Below are positions 8,715-16,657 of a stretch of 64,000 nt of DNA, in pieces. A program made the translations under genes and the position numbers. Source of the stretch: RI-242 sp038246255 (GTDB lineage Bacteria > Planctomycetota > UBA1135 > GCA-002686595); NCBI GenBank assembly GCA_038246255.1, contig JBBRWC010000002.1:28250-92249 (forward strand). The letters are read 5' to 3'. Each line of letters starts with the position of its first letter. The first letter of the stretch is position 1. The notes below the pieces were generated by a model. It did not search any database. It saw only the letters and a list, made by a program, of their open reading frames with translations, and was not told the origin of the DNA.

Positions 8715-9055
8715 CGCCCCGGCGTGACCGTCCTACCGCGCGGCAACCGCGTCAGCGTGCCGTTCCCGATCGCTTGCGGCGGCTGTCATTTCTGCCGCGC
8801 AGGCTTGTCGGGTCGCTGCGAGCATTCGAACCCAAAGACGCGCGGCTCCGAAGGCGGTCCCCTGAAGGAGCGTCGGCTGGGTTGCGGGGGCCGACGGCTG
8901 ATCGGCGTCGACCGCCTCGACGATCGCCTAGAAGCCGCTCGCCGAACGGCGCGCGCGTAGACCGTCAACTTCGAGGAAATCGGCGCCATCGAGGCGATCC
9001 GCGCGCTGGCCGACGACCGCGGCGCCGACGTCTGCATCAACGCCGGCTCGTTTCG
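8715..9055 (+). pseudogene. zinc-dependent alcohol/formaldehyde dehydrogenase remnant
   Basis: One frame shows GNRVSVPFPIACGGCHFCRAG, the structural-zinc loop of medium-chain dehydrogenases (C-x2-C-x2-C), then after a gap the nucleotide-binding half LIGVDRLDDRLEAARR, a TAG stop at 8958-8960, and in the same frame TVNFEE...AIRALADDRGADVCINAG. Order and spacing match glutathione-independent formaldehyde dehydrogenase-like proteins, with the segment between the zinc loop and the Rossmann beta-4 largely deleted. N- and C-termini are absent. Limits are approximate. Confidence 0.7.
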
Positions 9056-9117
9056 AACGCCCCGGGGGAGGGGTAAACTTCGCCGCCCAGGTGCACGGAC
9101 GCCTCGGTCCCTTCACG

Positions 9118-10320
9118 ATGCGCATCCTGATCACATCCCCGGTTTTCCCCCCCGACCTGGGCGGTCCCGCCGTCTACGTGCCGAGCGTCGCGCGTTTCCT
9201 CCTTGAGCGTGGACACGAGGTCAAGGTCGTGGCGTTCTGTTCCGAGGACGAACCCAAGGGCCATCCGTTTGCGATCATCGCGATTCCGCGCGGGCCGCTT
9301 CCGATCCGCTACCTGAAGGCTTTTTTCGCCGTGCTGCGCGAAGCAAAGGGCCAGGACGTCGTGTACGTGCAAGAGCACCTCGCGCTGTTCCACGTACTCG
9401 CCGCCAAGTTGCGCGGTGTTCCCGCGGTCATCCGCATGATGGTGGACGGCGCCTGGGAGATCAGCCACCGCAAGGGTTGGATCGATGGCGACGACATCGT
9501 CACGTTCGAGACCAAGGAATACGGGGCCGCGGTCAAACTTGCGCGAGCGCTGCAAAAGATCTGGTGGGGATGGTGCGAGCGCATCATCTCGTGCAGCGAG
9601 TTTTTGCGGCAAATCGCAATCCAGCGCTACGGCCAAGCTCCGGACAAGGTGCGCTTGATCCACAACGCGCACCACGGGCCCGGCGCCGAATCGGTGTCCG
9701 AAACGCCGCACGCGGCGAAGGTCGCGCTGGGGCTCGACCCAGCGCAGCGCTATGTGCTGACGATCTGCCGCCTCATGGTTTGGAAGCGCGTCGACGGCAT
9801 CCTGCGTGCGCTGGCAGACGGCCCTGAGAACGCCGTGCTGCTCGTCGCGGGCGACGGAGACATGCTCGAGCCTTGGCAGGCCCTCGCGAACGAGCTCAAA
9901 ATGGCGCACCGCGTGAAGTTCCTCGGCAACGTGCCGCACGCGAAGATCCCGCTGTTCATCCGCGCGGCCGATGTGTTCGTGCTCAACTCGGAGTACGAGG
10001 GGCTGAGCCACACTCTGCTCGAGGTCATCACGCTCGGCACACCGGCGATCGCGACGGGTGTGTGCGGCAATCCCGAAGTGGTCGAGCACGAAGTGAACGG
10101 CCTGCTCGTTCCGCCGGGGGACGATGCAGGCCTGCGCGCAGCGATTCTGCGCCTTCTCGGCGATGGCGAGCTGCGTGCGCGGTACGCAGCGGCGGGGCGC
10201 GCCAAGGCCAAGCAGTTCACGCGCGCGGCGACGTTCCCACTGGTCGAGGAGACCCTCGCGCAGGCGGCGGGCATCGAGCTCGCGCGCTCTACGCCGATGG
10301 TGCGCTCCGCGCAGCCGTGA
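9118..10320 (+). CDS. glycosyltransferase family 4 protein
   Basis: GT-B retaining glycosyltransferase of 400 residues. N-terminal acceptor domain starts MRILITSPVFPPDLGGPAVY; the C-terminal nucleotide-sugar domain has the GT4 pattern, including LVAGDGDMLEPW, VKFLGNVPHAKIPLFIRAAD, LNSEYEGLSHTLLEVITLGT with the conserved E-x7-E, and GNPEVV. No membrane segments, so cytoplasmic or peripheral, probably building a cell-surface polysaccharide or glycolipid; donor and acceptor are unknown. ATG 9118 is preferred over an upstream GTG because it starts directly at the first beta strand. Its stop overlaps the following gene's start by 4 bp. Confidence 0.9.
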   Translation: MRILITSPVFPPDLGGPAVYVPSVARFLLERGHEVKVVAFCSEDEPKGHPFAIIAIPRGPLPIRYLKAFFAVLREAKGQDVVYVQEHLALFHVLAAKLRGVPAVIRMMVDGAWEISHRKGWIDGDDIVTFETKEYGAAVKLARALQKIWWGWCERIISCSEFLRQIAIQRYGQAPDKVRLIHNAHHGPGAESVSETPHAAKVALGLDPAQRYVLTICRLMVWKRVDGILRALADGPENAVLLVAGDGDMLEPWQALANELKMAHRVKFLGNVPHAKIPLFIRAADVFVLNSEYEGLSHTLLEVITLGTPAIATGVCGNPEVVEHEVNGLLVPPGDDAGLRAAILRLLGDGELRARYAAAGRAKAKQFTRAATFPLVEETLAQAAGIELARSTPMVRSAQP

Positions 10321-10664
10321 GATCGGACGGCACCAAGCCTCAGTCGCCGCCCGCGGACAAGCCGCTCGCGCGTTGGTCGCTCTACGTCGTGCGCACGCAC
10401 ACTGGCGCGCTCTACACGGGCATCAGCACGGACGTCGAGCAGCGTTGCGCGCGGCACAGCAGCGGACGTGGTGCCAAAGCCCTGCGCGGCCGCGGGCCCT
10501 TCGAACTCGTGTACCAGGTCGCGCTCGGCGACCGGCTGCTGGCGCTGCGTGCCGAATGCGCGCTCAAAAGGCTGACAAAGCGAGCCAAGGAGACGCTCGT
10601 TTGCGACGCGCCTGGCCCGGAGTACTGGAGCGCCCTGTGCGCGCCGCCACCGTCCTCTTCCTAA
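10317..10664 (+). CDS. GIY-YIG nuclease-family protein (YhbQ/UPF0213 type)
   Basis: About 115 residues. The family signature appears as SLYVVRTHTGALYTGIS with R and the later ECALKRLTK and E residue in the right order for the small stand-alone GIY-YIG domain (YhbQ-like). Possible DNA repair or processing role, untested for the family as a whole. The GTG start at 10317 overlaps the glycosyltransferase stop, indicating translational coupling; the N-terminal ~20 residues are low-complexity, so a slightly later start is possible. Convergent with the next gene, overlapping by 4 bp. Confidence 0.85.
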   Translation: MRSDGTKPQSPPADKPLARWSLYVVRTHTGALYTGISTDVEQRCARHSSGRGAKALRGRGPFELVYQVALGDRLLALRAECALKRLTKRAKETLVCDAPGPEYWSALCAPPPSSS

Positions 10665-10807
10665 GGGAAGTCGACGCGGTACGTGAAGGGCAGCGCGGGC
10701 ACCTGCACAGTTTTCCAGGCGAGCCATGCGAGGCCGCCGAACACTAGCACGATCGGCGCGATCCACCGCAGCGGGCGTTCGCGCAAGAAGGTGGCGATCC
10801 GTTTCAT
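10661..10807 (-). CDS. small single-pass membrane protein, DUF5989-like
   Basis: 48 residues: a basic N-terminus (MKRIATFLRERPLRW), one hydrophobic helix (IAPIVLVFGGLAWLAW) and a short tail ending ALPFTYRVDFP. Layout and the aromatic P-F-x-Y end resemble DUF5989, small proteins usually found beside SGNH hydrolases or carbamoyltransferases. Start and the upstream SGNH stop overlap as TGATGA at 10807, which fixes the start and argues the two are made together. Probably an inner-membrane partner of the SGNH protein. Confidence 0.7.
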   Translation of the reverse strand: MKRIATFLRERPLRWIAPIVLVFGGLAWLAWKTVQVPALPFTYRVDFP

Positions 10808-12306
10808 CACAGGCCTTCCTCCGGCGCGCGGCCGCGCATGAAATCCGCGAGGTCGTGCATCAGTACACGGTACCCCCGCTCGTGGAGGTGGCACTCGTCC
10901 TTCATCAGTTCCAATCCGATCAAGCCGTTTGGAGCGCGCTGCGCATACAGGGCTGCGGCATCAAAGAAGCGGACACCTTCGACGCTTGCGGCCACGGCTT
11001 CGACAATCTCGTTGGTGGCGTCGCTGCCCTTGCGCGGTGCGCGATCGAAACGCGCGGCATTCGCGAAAGCGTCACGCGCACCTTGATCGTCACCCAAAAG
11101 CCAACGCGCGGCGCCGAGCCGGAAATTACCCGCCGGGTGGTCCGGAACGATCGCAAGCGCCGTTTCCAAGTGAGACCGCGCGGTTTCGAGCGCCACACGC
11201 TCCGCGTCGGTCAAAACACGCGCAAAAAATGCTTCGTGGGCGATCGCAAGCTCACGCGCGAGGTCCGACCAGTGTTCGGGTGGCGGGATCAGGTGGTACC
11301 CACCGCGCACGGGTGAGGGCCACTCGCGCAGGGTTGGTACTTTCCCATCGGGCGGCAAGGGGCGCGCCGGCCGACGCCAATCCTGCGCGTGCGTGCGGTC
11401 GGCGGGTGCGTCGGCGATCACCGCTGCGAAGCGCTTCGGAAACGCCTCGTGCGCAGCGAACAGTTCGAGACGTGCACGGCGACGGTTGGCCTCGGACAAC
11501 TCGGGCGGCCAGGTGCTCGAGAAGGGCGGCGCAAGCGGATTGGAGATGACGGTGCAGATCACCACATCGATTCCGCGCTCGCGCGCCATGCGGCACATCG
11601 TGGTCAAGTTGGCGCGATATTGCTCGAGCTGCGCCAGCGTCTGGTCGTAGGTGAAGTCCTTGAAGCGCTCGAACTCACCGCTCCACGCTTTGGGTGTCGG
11701 ATTCGATTGGGGCGCTCCTCCACCCGCGCGGATGGCGTCGCACAGCGCGTTGAACGTGCGCAGGCCAGTGGCCGCCGTGGCGGCCTTTCGCAGGGTCGGC
11801 GACAGGTGTTCCGCAACCTCGGCCTCGAAGCCCGCTTCGACGAACTCGTTGTGGCCCGCGTAGATCACCACCGACTGCGGCTTGAGAGCCAGCGCCTGCT
11901 CGAAGAGGATGGCGACGCGCCCGCTGCCGTAACCGGCCCGGCCAAGGTTGATGACCTCGGCGCGCGGGGTCGACGCATCGGTCCCGTGGTCGAGCGCAAA
12001 CGCGAGGGCCGCAGGGGGGAATCCGCCCGTGTTGGACCCCCCAAAAAGCAGCACGCGGTGCTTGGCGGGGTCGCGCGGGGGCACCTCCCGTTCGGGGGCG
12101 GTTCCATCGAACATTTGGGTGCGCCACCCCCCCGGCCGGGCGGGGTCGGGCACGATGTAGGCGGCGGCCGCGTCAAAACCTCGCGAAGTGAGGGCTGGCG
12201 TTCCCCCAAGACCGAGTCCCAGGAGGACAACTTCCGCGGCGGTCAGGGCCGCGGCGGCAGGAAGGAGGGTCAGAAAAACCCGCACGGCACCGCGCAAAAC
12301 CCTCAT
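10807..12306 (-). CDS. SGNH/GDSL hydrolase family protein with N-terminal anchor and TPR-like region
   Basis: 499 residues. N-terminal hydrophobic segment (FLTLLPAAAALTAAEVVLLG) suggests a signal anchor. SGNH blocks: I LLFGGSNTGGF (Ser), II NLGRAGYGSG (Gly), III VVIYAGHNEF (Asn), V DECHLHERG (Asp and His). Between III and V lies a helical region ending in a TPR-like pair (LETALAIVPDHPAGNFRLGA). Likely an esterase or acetyl/carbamoyl-group hydrolase on the periplasmic face acting on a surface glycan; substrate inferred only from family. Followed in the same transcript by a DUF5989-like protein. A second SGNH gene at 46611 has the same arrangement. Confidence 0.85.
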   Translation of the reverse strand: MRVLRGAVRVFLTLLPAAAALTAAEVVLLGLGLGGTPALTSRGFDAAAAYIVPDPARPGGWRTQMFDGTAPEREVPPRDPAKHRVLLFGGSNTGGFPPAALAFALDHGTDASTPRAEVINLGRAGYGSGRVAILFEQALALKPQSVVIYAGHNEFVEAGFEAEVAEHLSPTLRKAATAATGLRTFNALCDAIRAGGGAPQSNPTPKAWSGEFERFKDFTYDQTLAQLEQYRANLTTMCRMARERGIDVVICTVISNPLAPPFSSTWPPELSEANRRRARLELFAAHEAFPKRFAAVIADAPADRTHAQDWRRPARPLPPDGKVPTLREWPSPVRGGYHLIPPPEHWSDLARELAIAHEAFFARVLTDAERVALETARSHLETALAIVPDHPAGNFRLGAARWLLGDDQGARDAFANAARFDRAPRKGSDATNEIVEAVAASVEGVRFFDAAALYAQRAPNGLIGLELMKDECHLHERGYRVLMHDLADFMRGRAPEEGL

Positions 12307-12604
12307 GGCCGGGACGATACCACGACCGGGGAACTGGCCACCGGGCCCTGCCGGGGGCTACGGCCCGCGCCAGCGCCACGGGGACAACCCCCTGCGGATG
12401 GCCCCGCGGGGCGACGGAGCGTCGATTTTCCGCCGGTTGCTGACTTTGCCAAGCGCCTGCGGCCGACAGGACCCTCGGGTACACTTCCTAGGAATCCGCA
12501 CTGGCGCGGCCCCGAGTCCTTCGAACCTTCCGTGCACGGGAGGCCGGTTGCCCGCCCTTCCCGCCCCTCGCCGCGCCCCGCGCAACACGCCTGAGAATCA
12601 CGCT

Positions 12605-14173
12605 ATGAAGGTCCTGTTCATCGACGAGTACCTCGCGCAGGAAATGCTGGGGATCATGTGGCTAAGCCGCGCCATCAAGGACGCAGGCCACGATGCCAAG
12701 GCGTTGTTCATCCCGGACCGCGAGTGGGTGCAAAAGCTCGTTGCCTACAACCCGGACGTCGTGTGCTTCAGCGTCACGACCGGCATGCACCTTTACTTCG
12801 CGGACATCAACCGCAAGGTCAAGGATGTCCTGCCCAAGGTGTTCTCGATCGCCGGGGGTCCGCACCCGACTTTCAGCCCCGAATACCTGGAGCAGGGCGA
12901 CTTCGACGCCGTTTGCCGCGGAGAAGGGGAGCTGGCGATGGCCGAGCTTCTGAACAAGATGCAGTCGGGCCAGGACGTCACCGACACCGCCAACTTCTGG
13001 TTCAAGAACCCGAAGGGTGGTGAGGCGATCAAAAACTGCCAGCGCCCGCTGGCGCCGAGCCTCGATGCGCTCGGTTTCCCCGACCGCGACATCATCTACG
13101 AAGCGGGTGAGATCTACCGCAACACGGACCGCAAGGTGTTCGTGACCCAGCGCGGCTGCCCGATGAACTGCTCGTTCTGCTTCCACCACGCGTGGAAGGG
13201 CAAGATCTACGGCGCGAAGAACAAGGAGTACGTCCGCAAGCGCTCGGTCGACCACGTCATCGCGGAGCTGATCGCGGTGAAGGCCAAGTACCCGTTGAAG
13301 TTCGTCCACTTCGTCGACGACATCTTCAACATGAACAACGCCTGGCTCGAGGAGTTCTGCGAGCGCTATCCGAAGGAAGTCGGCCTGCCGTTCGACGTCA
13401 TCCTGATGGCGAACATGACCACCGAACGCCACATTGAGCTGCTCAAGCACGCCGGGTGTGTGTACGCGCGGATCGCGATCGAAGCGGCGAGCGACTACGT
13501 GCGCAACGCGGTGTTCCGCAAGAACACGACGCGCCAGCAGCTCACCGACGCGGCCAAGTGGATCAAGAAACACGGCATCCGCCTGGGCACGCTCAACATG
13601 CTCGGCGGCCCGGGTGGGACGATGGAGGACGAGCTCGACACGCTGCGCCTCAACGTCGAGTGCAAGGCCGACCACCCGCTGGTTTCGATCATGCAGCCCT
13701 ACCCCGAGTTCGACATCGCCGACATGACGAAGGACATGGGGTACGCCGTCGCCGGGTACGACGACTTCCCGCAGAAGTTCAACCGCACGTCGTCGATCGA
13801 GTTCGAATACAAGCACCAGATCGAGAACCTGCACAAGCTGTTCCCGATCGTCGTGCGCTTCCCCTGGTTGATGCCGATCGTTCCGCGCCTCATCCGCCAG
13901 CGCTGGCTGATGAAGCCGTTCCTCGTCATGTACATGCTGTGGTCGGAGTACCTGGTGGCCGAGCAAGCCAAGCTCTACGCCCACGCCCAGGGACTCAGCG
14001 GCCCGCGCTATTGGGCGTCGGTTGACTTCGTCATCCGCCTCGCCACCAAGGGGCTCCTGCGTGTCTACCAGGTGGTCTTCGCCCGGTTCGTCGACCGCTT
14101 CACGAAGCGCGGAACGAACCTCGCGCTCAAGCTCCAAATGGGCGATGAGCGCGTGATCGCGCACATGGACTGA
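12605..14173 (+). CDS. B12-binding-domain radical SAM protein
   Basis: 522 residues. Residues 1-125 form a Rossmann-like cobalamin-binding domain (MKVLFIDEYL..., SIAGGPHPTF, GEGELAM). The radical SAM cluster motif C-x3-C-x2-C is CPMNCSFC at residues 185-192, followed by a TIM-barrel region (FVHFVDDIFNMNN, NMLGGPGGTMEDE). This family (BchE/methyltransferase/hopanoid-modifying type) does difficult methylations or cyclisations on unactivated carbons. The C-terminal ~120 residues contain two hydrophobic stretches (VVRFPWLMPIVPRLI, FLVMYMLWSEYLV), hinting at a membrane-associated or lipid substrate. Transcribed alone and divergently from the SGNH gene. Confidence 0.88.
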   Translation: MKVLFIDEYLAQEMLGIMWLSRAIKDAGHDAKALFIPDREWVQKLVAYNPDVVCFSVTTGMHLYFADINRKVKDVLPKVFSIAGGPHPTFSPEYLEQGDFDAVCRGEGELAMAELLNKMQSGQDVTDTANFWFKNPKGGEAIKNCQRPLAPSLDALGFPDRDIIYEAGEIYRNTDRKVFVTQRGCPMNCSFCFHHAWKGKIYGAKNKEYVRKRSVDHVIAELIAVKAKYPLKFVHFVDDIFNMNNAWLEEFCERYPKEVGLPFDVILMANMTTERHIELLKHAGCVYARIAIEAASDYVRNAVFRKNTTRQQLTDAAKWIKKHGIRLGTLNMLGGPGGTMEDELDTLRLNVECKADHPLVSIMQPYPEFDIADMTKDMGYAVAGYDDFPQKFNRTSSIEFEYKHQIENLHKLFPIVVRFPWLMPIVPRLIRQRWLMKPFLVMYMLWSEYLVAEQAKLYAHAQGLSGPRYWASVDFVIRLATKGLLRVYQVVFARFVDRFTKRGTNLALKLQMGDERVIAHMD

Positions 14174-14270
14174 GAACCGTGTCCTGGGGGGTCGGGCTTT
14201 TCCCGGCCCAGGCTCAGGCAGTCGGCCGTGGGGCCTGGGTCCCACGGCTGGGCCGCCGGGCCACCCCGCG

Positions 14271-14345
14271 GCGGCAGCCGCCGCGCCACCCGGCCGCGGC
14301 AGCCGCCGCGCCACCCGGCCGCGGCAGCCGCCGCGCCGCCCCTCG
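14271..14345. repeat. three tandem copies of a 25-bp GC-rich unit
   Basis: Units start at 14271, 14296 and 14321, each beginning GCGGCAGCCGCCGCG and nearly identical. Non-coding, directly downstream of the tRNA-Arg 3' end (minus strand). Could form G/C hairpins (GGCAGCCGCC) in a transcript. Confidence 0.85.
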
Positions 14346-14366
14346 AAGTACCGCCCCTGGAAGAAG

Positions 14367-14443
14367 TGGTACGCCGGACAGGATTCGAACCTGTGACCTT
14401 TGGCTTCGGAGGCCAACGCTCTATCCAGCTGAGCTACCGGCGC
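14367..14443 (-). tRNA. tRNA-Arg (anticodon CCG)
   Basis: On the minus strand the 77 bases give a full cloverleaf: acceptor GCGCCGG paired with CCGGCGT (first pair G-U), T8-A9, D-stem GCTC/GAGC, anticodon stem TTGGC/GCCAA with loop CTCCGAA giving anticodon CCG (reads CGG), T-arm ACAGG-TTCGAAT-CCTGT, discriminator A and an encoded CCA end. Confidence 0.95.
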
Positions 14444-14682
14444 CGGTGAAGGGGGCGGAGTATGCTGGGACGAACGCCCGGCCACAAGTGCCGGCGCGGG
14501 CCACCCCGGCGCGCGGGATCGGGGCCTACGGGTGGGGGCCGGCGCCCCATGGCGCGGGGGCCGTGGGGGTGGGGAGCGATTGCCGGTTACAGGTTCGAAG
14601 GGGGGAACTACAATCCGGGGACGCGCCCCGACCCGAGCTGGCCGGACGCTACCCCGCGAGGTCTCTCCCCCGCACGACCGCC

Positions 14683-15678
14683 ATGAGCCACTCGACCACC
14701 CCCTCGGACTTGAACGCTGATTCCGACGCTCGCACGGCGGTTGCTCCCCGCGGAGGCCTCTTGGGAGTGGGCGTTGCAAGCTGTCTCCTCGCGGCCGTGG
14801 CCGCGGGGCTGGGCCTCAACCTCTCGCCGGCAGGGTCGCTCAAGGCGGGGCCCGCAGGGACGAGCGGCGGCGCGGAAGTGGATAGTGACGGGGACGGGCT
14901 GTCGGACGTCCTCGAGCAAATCCTGAAGACGAACCCGCTCAGCGCGGACAGCGACGGGGATGGTTACTCCGACATGCTGGAGTACACCCTTGGGAGCTCC
15001 CCGGTCCAGTACGCGTCCTTCCCCACATCGTACGACCGGTCGGTGCGGCTCTTCGCCCACTCCGCGGGCGGCCTGATGCGGTTGACTCAGCTCTTCTACC
15101 TACCGGGCGGGGAAATCTCGACGACAGATTACAGGCTCTACCTCCACACCCAGGGCGAGACGATCCCGATCGACCCGAATCTGTTTCTCGCGGGCGCTAC
15201 TTTCACGTTCCACCCGCACATTCCCTTCGACTCCGTGATCGCGGTGACCACCACGATTCCCGTCTGGGTGATGGCTAAGCTGGGCTCTGCAAGTTTTTTC
15301 GCGACCGTCGCCGAAGCCGCGACCGGAGGCGCCGGGTCCGGATCGAAACCGATCCTCGACGCTCACGGTGTCAACCTGGTATTCGCGGACGGCATCCTGC
15401 AGGAGATCGTCGACGCCCAAGAGGTCGGATTGGGGTACCTGGGAAGCGGCTCGGTTTACCGCCCGCTCCAGCCCGCCGAAGAGATCGGCGGAACGATGTT
15501 CCCCGGCCAGCTCTGTTTCCAGCTCGCGGCCCTGGGTGGGTCGGCGGGCTCAATGCTGGTGTACGAGGTCACGTCGGCGGAATGCGCCTTGGCCGACGGC
15601 TACTGCTCGAGCCTCTGCCAACTGAAGACCGGGACGGAGTTCGAGATGTTCGACCCGCTCGCGCTGATCGGCGGCTAA
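14683..15678 (+). CDS. exported/anchored protein with thrombospondin type-3 calcium repeats
   Basis: 331 residues. After a ~25-residue N-terminal region comes a hydrophobic segment (GLLGVGVASCLLAAVAAGLG, residues ~24-45), a signal anchor or cleavable signal. Two calcium-binding type-3 motifs follow: DSDGDGLSDVLE and DSDGDGYSDMLE. The remainder is a beta-rich extracellular domain with six cysteines toward the C-terminus (ECALADGYCSSLCQ). Probably a surface or secreted protein; no enzymatic motif seen. ATG 14683 gives a normal leader; the frame extends upstream without protein-like content. Confidence 0.8.
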   Translation: MSHSTTPSDLNADSDARTAVAPRGGLLGVGVASCLLAAVAAGLGLNLSPAGSLKAGPAGTSGGAEVDSDGDGLSDVLEQILKTNPLSADSDGDGYSDMLEYTLGSSPVQYASFPTSYDRSVRLFAHSAGGLMRLTQLFYLPGGEISTTDYRLYLHTQGETIPIDPNLFLAGATFTFHPHIPFDSVIAVTTTIPVWVMAKLGSASFFATVAEAATGGAGSGSKPILDAHGVNLVFADGILQEIVDAQEVGLGYLGSGSVYRPLQPAEEIGGTMFPGQLCFQLAALGGSAGSMLVYEVTSAECALADGYCSSLCQLKTGTEFEMFDPLALIGG

Positions 15679-15740
15679 ACGGCGGTCCGCGCCTGGGGTG
15701 CGGGAACTCTGGGTTGAGGGGGCTACCCCGTTTCGGGCCC

Positions 15741-15762
15741 GCCGCGCGAGCGATCGCGCGGC
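15741..15762 (+). terminator. strong GC hairpin after the TSP3 gene
   Basis: GCCGCGCG (15741-15748) pairs perfectly with CGCGCGGC (15755-15762) around a 6-base loop, 60 bp past the TSP3-gene stop and 65 bp before the sigma promoter. No T-run follows, so termination would not be the classic intrinsic type. Confidence 0.45.
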
Positions 15763-15828
15763 CCCGCTGCAGACCGGGACCAAGACCGGAGCGGCAGCGC
15801 GTGACGTCACCGCGACGGACGGAGTTAG

Positions 15829-15856
15829 GGAACTTTGAGGTATACGCCGGGTGAAA
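15829..15856 (+). promoter_or_regulatory. sigma-E-like (ECF) promoter in front of the sigma operon
   Basis: GGAACTT at 15829-15835 is an exact match to the enterobacterial sigma-E -35 element; 16 bases later TGAAA at 15852-15856 is one base off the TCAAA-type -10. It lies ~100 bp before the sigma factor start, as expected for an autoregulated ECF operon. Activity in this organism is inferred from sequence only. Confidence 0.5.
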
Positions 15857-15954
15857 GTCCCGGATGCGGGGAGCTTGGCCTGGACTCTTTGGAGGCAGCG
15901 GACACGGTTTGCAAGCCTGTTGGATGGGAAGACGGGCAACGGAAGGCAGTCGCC

Positions 15955-16614
15955 GTGGAACCCCCCGCGAACCCGCCGCGTCTCAACCCGCGCCTTCCAT
16001 CGCAAGCTCCCTTGAAGCCCGACCCGGACCATGACCTCGTGCTGGCCTGCCAGCAGGACCCCGATGCGGGGTTGGAAGGACCTTTTCGGGCGCTCTATGA
16101 GCGGTTCAAGGACCGGGTGTATAATGTTTGTTATCGCATTACGGGCAACGCCACCGACGCCCTTGACGCCTCTCAGGAGACGTTCGGGACGCTCCACCGG
16201 AAGATCGCGGACTTCCGCTTCCAATCCCGTTTCAGTTCCTGGGTATACCGCATCGCCGTGAACGCCAGCATCGACCTCAAGCGGCGCAGCCAGCATCGGA
16301 AGTTGACGTCCCTCGACGCGGGCTTGGACGGGGAAGGGTCCGCGCGGTTCGACCTGTCGGACGACTCGATCGAGATGCCGATACACAGCGCGTCGCGGCA
16401 TGAGCTCGAAGTCGAGGTCCAACGGGCGATCGACACGCTCAGCCCGAAGCTGCGCGCCATCACGGTGCTGCGGTACACGGAGAGCCTTTCCTACGACGAG
16501 ATCGCCGAAACGCTGCAAATCTCGCTCGGCACCGTGAAGTCCCGCCTCGCGCGCGCCCACGCGGCGCTCGACCGCGAGTTGGCACCGACCCTCGATCAGC
16601 ACTATCTCGGATGA
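15955..16614 (+). CDS. RNA polymerase sigma factor, RpoE/ECF type
   Basis: About 219 residues. Region 2: FRALYERFKDRVYNVCYRIT...DALDASQETFGTLHRKIADF and SRFSSWVYRIAVNASIDLKRR; region 4: LRAITVLRYTESLSYDEIAE, then ISLGTVKSRLARAH. Directs polymerase to envelope-stress type promoters. GTG 15955 is chosen because a GGAAGG ribosome-binding site lies just upstream and the matching promoter at 15829 would place the RNA start downstream of any earlier start codon. Followed 44 bp later by a membrane anti-sigma candidate and then a MucB/RseB-like lipoprotein, the order seen in rpoE-rseA-rseB operons. Confidence 0.9.
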   Translation: MEPPANPPRLNPRLPSQAPLKPDPDHDLVLACQQDPDAGLEGPFRALYERFKDRVYNVCYRITGNATDALDASQETFGTLHRKIADFRFQSRFSSWVYRIAVNASIDLKRRSQHRKLTSLDAGLDGEGSARFDLSDDSIEMPIHSASRHELEVEVQRAIDTLSPKLRAITVLRYTESLSYDEIAETLQISLGTVKSRLARAHAALDRELAPTLDQHYLG

Positions 16615-16657
16615 GGGCACGCTTGCGCGCCCGTCCTCACCAAACCCACCCACCACC

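Noticed and set aside
15836..15954. Riboswitch or tRNA-like element in the sigma leader
   Set aside because: GTGAAAGTCCCGG and GGTTTGCAAGCC look structured, but no known riboswitch core or cloverleaf could be completed; GTGAAAG is better explained as the -10 element.
15835..15954. Upstream TTG start for the ECF sigma factor
   Set aside because: It would lie within the predicted promoter, and the extra 40 residues have no sigma-factor similarity; GTG 15955 has a better ribosome-binding site.
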